Positions 1 through 8,131 of a DNA stretch of 50,807 nt are shown one piece after another. The notes beneath the pieces were generated by a model, which saw only the letters and a list, made by a program, of their open reading frames with translations, was not told the DNA's origin and ran no database searches. A program made the translations under genes and the position numbers. The stretch is from Planctomycetota bacterium (lineage in GTDB: Bacteria; Planctomycetota; UBA1135; GCA-002686595), in assembly GCA_021730845.1 (NCBI GenBank), contig JAKFYL010000008.1:1-50807 (forward strand), written 5' to 3'. The first letter of the stretch is position 1. Every line of letters starts with the position of its first letter.

Positions 1-58
1 ATCGCGCGGCGCTTGCCCCGCGGCTCTCGGCCCGGCCGCGCACGTTGTCGCGCCCGCA

Positions 59-214
59 ATGGACGCGTGCCGGGCGATAAATGCCCCCGTTGCGCGTGGA
101 ACTGCGTTAGGATTGGCTGCGGTGAGCCGGCGGACAGCGCCCTACCTGGGTGCGGCTTTTGAAGCCGCTGGCGATCACTTGACCTGTATCAACTGGTAAT
201 CGAGAAACTGCGCG
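59..214. other. Upstream leader region, no gene recognised
   Basis: The first 214 bases precede the dioxygenase gene and show no convincing gene. A 46-codon frame (59-199, plus) exists but its translation looks random. No clear -35/-10 pair or operator was found, although the promoter for the dioxygenase should lie here. Confidence 0.3.
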
Positions 215-955
215 ATGGAAAACGACGACGTGTTCAGCCCGGTGCTCGGGCGCAGGCAGATTTTGCGCGGCGCGGGTGCCCTTGGCGTGCTCGGGCTGGG
301 CCTAGGCCAATGGAGGTCCGCACTCGCATTGCCGAGTCGACTTTCGCGCGTCGGGCAAGATGTGGACGGCGTCGATTTCTCGGAATTCGTCTGTGATCCG
401 CGCTTCCAGGGCATGTGCATTCTCACGCCCTCCCTGACCGAAGGGCCGTACTACTTGAACCTCAATCTGGTGCGACAGGACATCACGGAGGGCAAGCCCG
501 GCATCAAGACCAAGCTGCGCATCTTCGTCGTCAAGGCTTCCGATTGTTCGCCCATCCCGAACGCCGCCGTCGACATCTGGCACAACGAAGCCCTGGGACA
601 GTACTCCGGTTTCGCGAACCAAGGCACGCTGGGACAGACCTTTTTGCGTGGGGTGCAGTTCACCGATGCCAACGGCCTGGCCACGTTCGATTCCATCTAT
701 CCCGGTTGGTACCAAGGCCGCACGACCCACATCCACCTCAAGGTAAAGCCCGTCGGCGGGGCTGTGCTCACTTCGCAGATGTACTTCGTGCAGTCGATTT
801 CCGATCGGGTCTACAACCGGCCGCCGTACTCGACCCACGGACCGAGCCCAACCAAGAACAACATGGACCCGCTCTTCATCACCGAAACAGTCATGAACCT
901 GATTCAAGTCGCAGACGCGACGCTGCACTTCGAGCTCGTCATCGGAGTCGCCTGA
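215..955 (+). CDS. Tat-exported intradiol ring-cleavage dioxygenase-like protein
   Basis: A 246-residue protein related to the beta subunit family of protocatechuate 3,4-dioxygenase, which cleaves catechol-type rings with a non-haem Fe(III). The N-terminus is a twin-arginine signal: GRRQILRG at residues 12-19, followed by a Gly/Leu-rich hydrophobic stretch to about residue 35, so the folded enzyme is probably exported. The core shows LTEGPYY, whose Tyr is a candidate iron ligand, and YPGWYQGRTTHIHLKV, which supplies the second Tyr and the His-x-His iron ligands of the family. All four expected ligands appear present. It stands alone, with no aromatic-degradation operon around it, so the substrate is unknown. 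Secreted members are common in soil bacteria and are not proven to act on protocatechuate. A strong hairpin follows the gene. Confidence 0.85.
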   Translation: MENDDVFSPVLGRRQILRGAGALGVLGLGLGQWRSALALPSRLSRVGQDVDGVDFSEFVCDPRFQGMCILTPSLTEGPYYLNLNLVRQDITEGKPGIKTKLRIFVVKASDCSPIPNAAVDIWHNEALGQYSGFANQGTLGQTFLRGVQFTDANGLATFDSIYPGWYQGRTTHIHLKVKPVGGAVLTSQMYFVQSISDRVYNRPPYSTHGPSPTKNNMDPLFITETVMNLIQVADATLHFELVIGVA

Positions 956-978
956 ACGCCTACACGCCACCTGGACAG

Positions 979-1014
979 GCCTGCTCCTTGGTGTTGCTCA
1001 CCTAAGGAGCAGGC
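979..1014 (+). terminator. Strong hairpin after the dioxygenase gene
   Basis: A perfect 11-bp inverted repeat (GCCTGCTCCTT at 979-989, AAGGAGCAGGC at 1004-1014) with a 14-nt loop begins 24 nt after the stop codon. A pyrimidine-rich stretch follows but not a clean T-run, so it may terminate transcription or protect the 3' end. It separates two co-directional, functionally unrelated genes. Confidence 0.6.
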
Positions 1015-1057
1015 TGCTATCTCTCTCCTCCCTCCCATCACAACTCATTTCCGTTCC

Positions 1058-2500
1058 ATGAAAATCTTCACTCCTCTCCGCCTGATTTCGTTGTGCGCTC
1101 TCGCCGCGACTCCGGCCTTTTCTCAGGCTACTTTCACCGTCCTGGGCGGCAACGGCACACGCCCCTGGTCCATGTCGCCCGATGGCCAGTGGATCACCGG
1201 TTGGGATTTCAACGGCCAGTTCCGTTGGAGTTCGGGCACGGGTTTTGACAGCTTCACCGGCGCGGCCAACGGCTTCCCCGACATCGCCATCGGCGGCCTG
1301 CCCGTGGCCGCGACGCTGATCAACGGCGGCAACGAAGAAGCCGGCTACTGGACGCCCACTGGGGTTACCTATTTCGGCGGCATCGGCGGCCAAAGCGGCA
1401 CTTCGATCAGCTCTTGCTACGGTTGCAGCGACGACGGCAGCGCCGTCGTGGGCCTGGCCTGGGTCAACGCGGGTCAAGCGCACGCATTCCGCTGGACCTC
1501 TGGAACAGGCATGGTCGATTTGGGCTCCACGATCTCCAATCGCTCGAGCCGCGCCAATGGCGTGTCGGGCAATGGCCTGGTGGTAGTGGGCTGGGACGAG
1601 ATGTCCAGCGGCCCGCGGCAAGCCTCGATCTGGCCCAACGCGACTCCCGGTCCGGTGCTCCTTGCACCCGGAGTTCCCGGAGAAGCCTGGGCAGCCACTC
1701 CCACCGGCTCGGTTGTCACCGGCATCAATGCGGACACCTGTTTCCGCTGGACGCAAGCCGGTGGACTGGTCAGCTTGGGCAAGCTTCCTGACAGCGTGCC
1801 GGCTGACGACGCGACGGGCATGTCCATCAGCGCCGATGGCAACACCATCGTGGGCATCGACGGCAACTCCTTCTTCGGCACGCCTTTCCGGCCCTTCATT
1901 TGGCGACCGGGCGCCGGCATGGTGAATCTCAAGGATTTGCTGCTGGCCTTGGGCGCGTCCAACGTAGCTCCCTACGCATTGTCCCAAGCGGTTGAAGTCT
2001 CGGACGACGGCCGGACGATTTGCGGCATCTCGGGCGCGCTGCCCTTTGGTCCCTTCGAGGGTTGGGTGGCCAAGCTGCCGGAAGTGGCGCAGAGCTACTG
2101 CACGGCCCAGATCAACTCGCTGGGCTGCCTGCCTTCGGTTGGATTCACTGGCACGCCGAGTGCGTCCAGCGGCGCTGGCTTCCACGTCACGGCATCCAAC
2201 ATCCTCGCCGGAGTCAACGGCCTGATGTTCTACAGCACGATCGGCGCGAACAATGCGCCGTTCCTAGGCGGAATCCTGTGCGCGCAGCCGCCGCTGCAAC
2301 GTCTGCCGATCCAGAATTCGGGCGGCGTAGCCGGCTGCAGCGGATCGTTCGATTCCGATTTCAACGCCTGGGTACCGACCAGCGGCGATGCCGCCTTGGT
2401 CGGCGGCGCGACGGTCTGGGCCCAATACTGGAGCCGGGATGCCGCCAGCGCCAGCACGACCAACCTGACGGACGCGTTGCGCTTCACGCTGTGGCCGTGA
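1058..2500 (+). CDS. Secreted HAF-repeat beta-propeller-type protein
   Basis: A 480-residue exported protein with a clear signal peptide: Met-Lys, a hydrophobic core, then ATPAFSQA around residues 18-25. The body, about residues 30-345, carries repeated motifs of the type G(x)S-DG--IVG followed by AF-W(T/P)-G-GM--LG, which is the HAF repeat pattern of extracellular proteins likely to fold as a propeller. The last ~130 residues form a different Cys-containing module beginning near YCTAQINSLGC. I associate that module with secreted proteins of Saltatorellus-like planctomycetes, where it may be a surface or anchoring domain. No catalytic motif is visible and the function is unknown. The gene is bounded upstream by a hairpin and downstream by a hairpin plus a T-run, so it is probably monocistronic. 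Confidence 0.75.
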   Translation: MKIFTPLRLISLCALAATPAFSQATFTVLGGNGTRPWSMSPDGQWITGWDFNGQFRWSSGTGFDSFTGAANGFPDIAIGGLPVAATLINGGNEEAGYWTPTGVTYFGGIGGQSGTSISSCYGCSDDGSAVVGLAWVNAGQAHAFRWTSGTGMVDLGSTISNRSSRANGVSGNGLVVVGWDEMSSGPRQASIWPNATPGPVLLAPGVPGEAWAATPTGSVVTGINADTCFRWTQAGGLVSLGKLPDSVPADDATGMSISADGNTIVGIDGNSFFGTPFRPFIWRPGAGMVNLKDLLLALGASNVAPYALSQAVEVSDDGRTICGISGALPFGPFEGWVAKLPEVAQSYCTAQINSLGCLPSVGFTGTPSASSGAGFHVTASNILAGVNGLMFYSTIGANNAPFLGGILCAQPPLQRLPIQNSGGVAGCSGSFDSDFNAWVPTSGDAALVGGATVWAQYWSRDAASASTTNLTDALRFTLWP

Positions 2501-2517
2501 TCGGCCTAGCGCAGCTA

Positions 2518-2554
2518 GGGATCCGGTGACGGACCCATAGCGGCCTTTTTTTTT
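2518..2554 (+). terminator. Likely rho-independent terminator of the HAF-repeat gene
   Basis: GGG(A)TCCG at 2518-2525 pairs with CGGACCC at 2530-2536 through a GTGA loop, with one bulged A. A nine-T run lies at 2546-2554, nine nt after the stem. The spacer is longer than ideal, but the T-run orientation fits the plus-strand gene. Confidence 0.55.
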
Positions 2555-2555
2555 C

Positions 2556-2589
2556 GCGGCCGGCCTCGTTGAAGCGGGAGGCTGGCCGC
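2556..2589 (-). terminator. GC-rich hairpin at the 3' end of the ygiQ-like gene
   Basis: GCGGCCGGCCTC (2556-2567) pairs with GAGGCTGGCCGC (2578-2589), a 12-bp stem with one G-U and a 10-nt loop. It lies 35 nt beyond the stop of the minus-strand gene ending at 2625. Read from that strand it is followed by A residues, not U, so intrinsic termination is uncertain. Confidence 0.35.
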
Positions 2590-2624
2590 GCGGCTTTGTG
2601 GTCTGCTCCCGCAAGGACCGCGCC

Positions 2625-4508
2625 CTAGCCGCAGGGATCTAGGTCCATGGCTTCGTCGCCATCGTCCACTTCGGCGAGCTCGGCCGAGCCTAGCGCCTTG
2701 GACGAGGACGAATTCCTCGCGAGCGCAGGCTTGGCGCGCGGCCCCGCGGCGGGAACTTGGCGCACGAATCGCTCCAGCAAATCCTCACGGCCTGCAGCGC
2801 GCAGTGCTTCGAGCACCAGCTCCCGGTTCTCGGGCGCCTTCCAGCGCACCAGCGCCTTTTGCTGCTTGCGCTCCTTGGCGCTGCGCGGAACGTACAGCTC
2901 TTGGCCGGTCTGCGGATCCTTGCCCGCCACGTATTGCACGCAGGCGCGCGTCATCGGAAGCGGAATGAACTCCTGCACTTGCTCGGGCGAGTAGTTGCGC
3001 GCCAGCAGGGTCTCGAACAGCTCGATGGCTTGCTTCAGGCCCGTTCCGGGATGCCCGACGATGAAGTAGTTGACCAAGTGCTGGTCTTTGCCCATGGCCG
3101 CGCAATCGCGCTTGTACGCCTCTTCGTAGGCCTCATACACCTCGAATCCGGGCTTGTTCATCACGGCGAGCACTTCACGCGAAGCATGCTCGGGCGCGAG
3201 CTTCATGCGCCCGCTGGTGTGGTGGCGCAAGAGATCCTCGTGCAGCGGCAGGAGCTGGCCCCTGGTGGCCGCCTTTTGGCTAAAGAGCATGTCGTAGCGC
3301 ACGCCCGACGACACGAACGCGTGCTTGACCTTGGGCGTCTGGCGCACGAGTGCGAGCAAGCGGCGATAGCCTTCGCTCTGCGAGTCGATGCGCAGCGCCG
3401 GACACACGTCGGGGGACAGGCAATCGCGATTCAGACAGGGTTTCCCGGCTTCGAGCAACTTGCAGCCCAGCCCCCACATGTTGGCCGTCGGCCCGCCTAC
3501 GTCCGTGATCGTGCCGCGGAAATCATGGTGCGCCGCGATCGCGCGCGCCTCGCGCAGGACCGATTCGGCGCTGCGCGATTGGATCGTGCGTCCCTGGTGA
3601 AAGGTGATCGAACAAAACGTGCAGTCGGCCATGCATCCGCGGTGCGTGTTCACACCAAAGCGCACCGGCTCCAAGGCCGCCACTCCGCCGGCGGCGTCGT
3701 GGTCGGGGTGCCAATCGCGCTCGTACGGCAACTCGTACCAACTGTCGACCTCGGCCTGGCTGGCCGGCTCCAGCGGTGGCCACTGCACGACGAAGCGATC
3801 GCCGTGGGCCTGGGCGATCGGGCGCGATTTGGGTTCGTTCTCCTCGCGCACCAGATTGAAGAGTTCGATCAAGAGCTGCGGGTCCTTGGTTAGCTCTTCG
3901 TAGGACGGAGCGCGCCGCGCGCGGCCGGGCAGCTGTGCAGCGCGAACCAGTTCCAAGGTATTCCCAAGCCCCGACAAAGGCGCTCCGTTTTGCAAGCGCT
4001 TCGTGATCGCTAGAGCGCTGCGCTCGCCCATGCCCCACACGAGCAAGTCGGCCTTGCAGTCGACCAGGATGGAACGCCGAATCTTGTCGTCCCAGTAGTC
4101 GTAGTAGGCCAGCCGCCGCGGCCCAGCCTCCAAGCCGCCGACCACGATCGGCACCCCGGGGAAGTGATGTCGCGCCAGCGCCGTGTACGCGATCGTTGCG
4201 CGGTTGGGGCGGCTGGGGCTGCCGGGCGGTCGGTACACGTCCTGGCGGCGCTTCTTCTTGGCGGCCGTGTAGTTGGTGACCATTGAGTCGATGGTGCCCG
4301 CGGAAATGCCTACCCACAGTTTGGGCGCCGGCAGGCGCGTCCAGCCCGAGCCATCCGGCTGTGCGTCCGGCATGTCCAGCATGCCTACGCGTAGCCCCTG
4401 GGCTTCCAGCAAGCGCCCGATCGCGCTGGCACCAAAGGAAGGATGGTCGACGTAGGCATCCCCCGTCACGAGCAACACGTCGAGCTCGCTCCATCCACGC
4501 AGCGCCAT
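2625..4508 (-). CDS. YgiQ-family (UPF0313) radical SAM protein
   Basis: A 627-residue member of the YgiQ/UPF0313 radical SAM family, close to the usual family length. The [4Fe-4S]-binding motif CMADCTFC is at residues 292-299 and would generate the 5'-deoxyadenosyl radical from SAM. Family landmarks include an N-terminal B12-binding-like region (VTGDAYVDHPSFGASAIGRL), VVGGLEAGPRR, and APEHAS near the centre. The open frame runs further upstream to 4925, but that part overlaps the next gene and reads as an antisense shadow. The ATG at 4508, starting MALRGWSELDVLLV, matches the normal family start and leaves a 56-nt gap to the peptidase gene. The biochemical reaction of YgiQ proteins is, to my knowledge, not established. 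Confidence 0.9.
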   Translation of the reverse strand: MALRGWSELDVLLVTGDAYVDHPSFGASAIGRLLEAQGLRVGMLDMPDAQPDGSGWTRLPAPKLWVGISAGTIDSMVTNYTAAKKKRRQDVYRPPGSPSRPNRATIAYTALARHHFPGVPIVVGGLEAGPRRLAYYDYWDDKIRRSILVDCKADLLVWGMGERSALAITKRLQNGAPLSGLGNTLELVRAAQLPGRARRAPSYEELTKDPQLLIELFNLVREENEPKSRPIAQAHGDRFVVQWPPLEPASQAEVDSWYELPYERDWHPDHDAAGGVAALEPVRFGVNTHRGCMADCTFCSITFHQGRTIQSRSAESVLREARAIAAHHDFRGTITDVGGPTANMWGLGCKLLEAGKPCLNRDCLSPDVCPALRIDSQSEGYRRLLALVRQTPKVKHAFVSSGVRYDMLFSQKAATRGQLLPLHEDLLRHHTSGRMKLAPEHASREVLAVMNKPGFEVYEAYEEAYKRDCAAMGKDQHLVNYFIVGHPGTGLKQAIELFETLLARNYSPEQVQEFIPLPMTRACVQYVAGKDPQTGQELYVPRSAKERKQQKALVRWKAPENRELVLEALRAAGREDLLERFVRQVPAAGPRAKPALARNSSSSKALGSAELAEVDDGDEAMDLDPCG

Positions 4509-4564
4509 GTGCGCGCGCGTGCGCGGCAAGAAACGTTTGCTGCGCTCTTCGCTGCGCGCGGCGC

Positions 4565-6691
4565 CTACTTGGTCCATTGCTGGATCCAGGCCAGCACCGT
4601 GTCGTGCCAGAGTTTGCTGTTTTGGGGTTTCAGGACCCAGTGATTCTCGTCGGGGAAATGCAGGAACTTCGACGGGATGCCGCGCCGCTGCAAGGCGGTG
4701 AAGGTGCTCATGCCTTGGGTGTCGACCACGCGGAAATCCTTGGCCCCGTGGATCACCAGCATGGGTGTCTTCCATTTGCTGACGTGATCGATGGGATTGT
4801 GCGTGCCGTAGCTGGAGCTCGGCTCCCAAGGCGGCCCGTGGTGCTCCCACTCGGGGAACCACAGTTCCTCGGTGTCGTAGTAGGCCATGCGTTCGTCCAG
4901 ATTGCCGTCGTGATTGACCAGGCAACGGAAGCGATCGGTTTGGCCTGCGATCCAGTTGATCATGTAGCCGCCGTAGGAAGCGCCCAAGGCCGCGACGCGC
5001 GAGCCATCGAGGAACGGATAGGTCGCCAGGGCGTGATCGAGCCCTTTCATCAGGTCCTCATAGGGCGCCCCGCCCCAATCGCCGCGGATCGCGTCGGTGA
5101 ACGCTTGGCCGTAACCGGTCGAGCCGTGGAAGTCGATCATGATCGCCGCGAATCCTGCGCCGGCATAGGCCTGGGGATTCCAGCGATAGTGGAAATGGTC
5201 GCCAAAGCTGCCTTGGGGACCGCCGTGGATCAGGAAGGCCACCGGGTAGCGCTTGGTGTGGTCGAATTGCGCCGGGCGCACCAAGAATCCGTGGACCTTG
5301 TCGCCGTGGGCCCCGGTGAAGGAAAACTGCTCGTATTCACCCATGCGCGCGTTTTTCACTCGCTCGCGGTTGATTTGGGTCAAGGCGCGCGGCGTGTCAC
5401 TGCCGTCGGCCAGCACGAGCAGCTCCGCGGGCGCGTGCAACGTGTCGTGCAAAAACGCGATGCCGCCTTGGACGGGAGTCGGAGCCGCGCAGCTGCCGCG
5501 AGCTACCAGTCGGTCGACTGTTCCGGTGCCGAGTTGCAGCGCGAACAGGCTGTGGTGGCCCAAATCGTCGGCGGTCGTCAGCAAGCGCCGAGAATCCAGG
5601 CTCCAGGTCAAGCCGCCCGGCGAACGATCCCAGTCCGGCGCGAGCGCACGTTTGGCGCCTGTGGCGCGCTCGAGCAGCATGACCTGCTGGCGGTCGGCCT
5701 CGTAACCCGCTCGCGGCATGGCCAGCCAAGCCAGCCACTTTCCGTCAGGCGAGAAGGCCGGCGAGTTGTCGAAGGCCGGGTTGTCCGCGGTCAAGCAACG
5801 CGGCGCTACGGTCGGTGCCTCGGTCGAAACACCCCACAGGTCCACGTTGGTGGACCAGGCGGAGTCCTTTTGGAAAAGTTTGGCCGCAAACACGAGTTCC
5901 TTGCCGTCGGGAGCCAGGCTCACCTCTTCCATGCCGCCGAAGGGTTTGGTGGGGCAATCGGCCTCCATGCCGCGCATCAAGTCGCGCGCCCCGTTTTCCT
6001 TGGACCATACGAACAGGTGGCTGCGCTTGTGGTCCTCCCAGGTGTCCCAATGCCGGAAGAGCAGATTCTCATACAGCCGCGCTTGCACCGGACTGGCTGC
6101 GAGCTGCCGGTCCAGTTCCGCGGTTTCTTCGAGCGTTGCTAGCCCTGGATACACATCCAAGGCGAGCACCAATTGTTGCCCCTTGGGGAAGGGCAAGAAA
6201 CCTCCCACATCGACAGGCAACTTCGTGAGCTGCTCGGGCGAGCTGCCGTCGAGCGCCGCGCGCCACACCTGAGACGAGCCCGAGCGCGTCGAAAGGAACA
6301 GGATGTGCTTGCCGTCCGCTGAAAAACGCGGGCTCGAGTCGTTTTCGGGTGCCTTGGTGACTTGACGCAGGGCCCCGCTTTGCACGTCCACCGTCCAAAC
6401 GTCGGTGCGCCCGCCGTTTTTTTGCATGTCCGTGGTGCGCAGCGTGAAAACCAGTGTTTGGCCGTCCGCAGATGCTTGTGGCTCGGACAGTCGCTGCATG
6501 GCAAGCATGTCCAGAATCCCGAAGTTGTGCGGGTCCACGGAAGCCAGGCCCGCGTCCATGGGCGCGCCGGCTTGGGATCTAGCGCCGAGCTCTGCACCAG
6601 TGGATGCCTGATCCTTTGCGCCCGATTGGCACGCAGCCAAGGCGCACAGGAAAAGGAAGCTGGTAGCGGGGAGTGGATTCGTGCGCAACAT
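4565..6691 (-). CDS. S9-family (prolyl oligopeptidase-type) serine peptidase lipoprotein
   Basis: A 708-residue secreted peptidase. The N-terminus is a lipoprotein signal with the lipobox ending at Cys21 (CALAAC), so the enzyme should be membrane-anchored outside the cytoplasm. Residues ~40-430 form a WD40/TolB-like propeller with repeats such as SADGKHILFLSTRSG and SPDGKWLAWLAM. The C-terminal ~260 residues are the alpha/beta-hydrolase domain, with the nucleophile Ser572 in GASYGGYM, Asp652 in HGAKDFRV and His684 in DENHWV, a complete triad. The ATG at 6691 is preferred over a TTG two codons earlier. It probably trims peptides in the periplasm. It is co-directional with the ygiQ-like gene and divergent from the next radical SAM gene across a 57-bp gap. 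Confidence 0.93.
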   Translation of the reverse strand: MLRTNPLPATSFLFLCALAACQSGAKDQASTGAELGARSQAGAPMDAGLASVDPHNFGILDMLAMQRLSEPQASADGQTLVFTLRTTDMQKNGGRTDVWTVDVQSGALRQVTKAPENDSSPRFSADGKHILFLSTRSGSSQVWRAALDGSSPEQLTKLPVDVGGFLPFPKGQQLVLALDVYPGLATLEETAELDRQLAASPVQARLYENLLFRHWDTWEDHKRSHLFVWSKENGARDLMRGMEADCPTKPFGGMEEVSLAPDGKELVFAAKLFQKDSAWSTNVDLWGVSTEAPTVAPRCLTADNPAFDNSPAFSPDGKWLAWLAMPRAGYEADRQQVMLLERATGAKRALAPDWDRSPGGLTWSLDSRRLLTTADDLGHHSLFALQLGTGTVDRLVARGSCAAPTPVQGGIAFLHDTLHAPAELLVLADGSDTPRALTQINRERVKNARMGEYEQFSFTGAHGDKVHGFLVRPAQFDHTKRYPVAFLIHGGPQGSFGDHFHYRWNPQAYAGAGFAAIMIDFHGSTGYGQAFTDAIRGDWGGAPYEDLMKGLDHALATYPFLDGSRVAALGASYGGYMINWIAGQTDRFRCLVNHDGNLDERMAYYDTEELWFPEWEHHGPPWEPSSSYGTHNPIDHVSKWKTPMLVIHGAKDFRVVDTQGMSTFTALQRRGIPSKFLHFPDENHWVLKPQNSKLWHDTVLAWIQQWTK

Positions 6692-6748
6692 GATCAAGGG
6701 ACGTGAAAGGCGCTAGCGGCCAAAGGGGAGAGAGGGAATGGGGGCCCC

Positions 6749-7840
6749 ATGATAGCCCGTGAGGAAGCCCAAAGGGGTGCACCCTTGGTGCAGCTGCTAC
6801 CTTGGCCGGCCATGCGCCGCGTGGCCAACCCGCCCAATCCGTGGTCTTCGCGCGAGGTCGAGTGGCTCGAGCCGCCCCCGATCGTGCAGCTAGAGGTCTA
6901 CGAGGAGCAAGCGCGCTCGATCTTGGCCCAAAACGACTCGCCGGACGTGCCGTTCCGCTTTTCGGTCAACCCCTACCGCGGTTGTCAGCACGCCTGTGCG
7001 TATTGCTATGCGCGCGCGACCCACTCCTACCTGGGTCTTGGCGCCGGTACCGATTTCGATTCCAAGATCGTGGTCAAGCGCAACGCGCCGGAGCTTCTGG
7101 CGCAGGAACTGCGGCGCAAGCGCCAACCCATCGACTGGATCGCCTTCTCCGGCGTGACGGATTGCTACCAGCCTCTGGAAGCGTCGTACCAACTGACGCG
7201 GCGCTGTTTGGAGGTGTGCCTGGAGCGCAACCAGTCGATCGGCATCGTCACCAAGAGCGCCCTCGTGCGGCGCGATGCAGCCTTGCTCGGACAGCTCGCC
7301 AGGCGCGCCAGCGTGCGCGTGTTCGTCTCGATTCCATTTTGGGATTCGGACATGTGTCGCGCCATCGAGCCGTGGGCGCCGACGCCCAAGACGCGCATCC
7401 AGACGCTGCAGGCCTTGGCGGAGGCGGGCGTCGAAACGGGCGTGGCCTTCGCGCCCATGATCCCCGGGCTGAACGACAGCCAAATCAACGACGTCTTGCG
7501 CGCCGCGCGCGCGGCCGGGGCCCAGTTCGCTTTCATGATCCCGCTGCGCCTTTCGCCCCAAGTGCGCGAGGTGTTCGAAGAACGCCTGCGGGAAGCCTAT
7601 CCAGGGCGTGCGAACAAAGTGCTGTCCGCACTGGCCCAGATTCGCGGCGGCCAGTCGAACCAAACGAACTTCGGCGAGCGCATGCGCGGCAGCGGGCCGC
7701 GCTGGCAAGCCGTTCAAGATCTATTCGCGCTCGAATGCCGGCGCTTGGGGCTCAACTCCGCGGTCGAATCCAAGCAGCAGCCAGTCGAGCCCCTGGCTCC
7801 CGCGCCTCGCCAGGGCGAGCAGCAACATGTGCTGTTCTAG
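6749..7840 (+). CDS. PA0069-family radical SAM protein (SPL-like)
   Basis: A 363-residue radical SAM protein with the motif RGCQHACAYCYAR, cluster cysteines 79, 83 and 86. The PYRGC(x)HAC(x)YCYAR context and the following FDSKIVVK belong to the PA0069/Rv2578c group, distantly related to spore photoproduct lyase. GVTDCYQPLE and TKSALV are further family signatures. The substrate is unknown. The purine-rich GGAGAGAGGGAA upstream supports the ATG at 6749. A second ATG at 6812 (MRRVANPPNP) would give a start more like the family's usual N-terminus. The gene is divergent from the S9 peptidase, so the two may share a promoter region. Confidence 0.88.
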   Translation: MIAREEAQRGAPLVQLLPWPAMRRVANPPNPWSSREVEWLEPPPIVQLEVYEEQARSILAQNDSPDVPFRFSVNPYRGCQHACAYCYARATHSYLGLGAGTDFDSKIVVKRNAPELLAQELRRKRQPIDWIAFSGVTDCYQPLEASYQLTRRCLEVCLERNQSIGIVTKSALVRRDAALLGQLARRASVRVFVSIPFWDSDMCRAIEPWAPTPKTRIQTLQALAEAGVETGVAFAPMIPGLNDSQINDVLRAARAAGAQFAFMIPLRLSPQVREVFEERLREAYPGRANKVLSALAQIRGGQSNQTNFGERMRGSGPRWQAVQDLFALECRRLGLNSAVESKQQPVEPLAPAPRQGEQQHVLF

Positions 7841-8131
7841 CAGTCCGTGCAGCAAGAGCCCTCGATTTGCGCTAGGAATCGCGAATTCCGGACTGAATGT
7901 TCGCAATCGGCCCAGGTTTCACCTAGGATGCCGGCTTCCTAGTTGAGTCCTGGCGATGCCAGTGGCTCCGGCGCTACGACAGGATTCCCCCCACGGATGG
8001 TGGGGATTGGCGCCCACGATTCGATCGAGCCCCGCTTCTGTTGTCTGGGTCCAGATCCCTTCCGTCGAGCCTTGCCCCATGGGCGGCTGGACGAACCCTA
8101 GAGCAACCCTATCAACAAGCTTTCGCGTTCT

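Noticed and set aside
59-199. 46-codon plus-strand frame upstream of the dioxygenase gene
   Set aside because: No ribosome-binding site, random-looking composition, no recognisable motif.
998-2185. 395-codon minus-strand frame opposite the HAF-repeat gene
   Set aside because: Arg/Ala/Gly-rich antisense shadow in a high-GC region; the sense strand has a signal peptide and repeats.
4283-6142. 619-codon plus-strand frame opposite the S9 peptidase
   Set aside because: The peptidase has a lipobox and complete catalytic triad; the opposite frame shows no motif and spans two real genes.
7997-8101. 34-codon frame in phase with the helicase, ending at TAG
   Set aside because: No ribosome-binding site and no similarity to helicase N-termini; kept only as an alternative explanation for the missing start.
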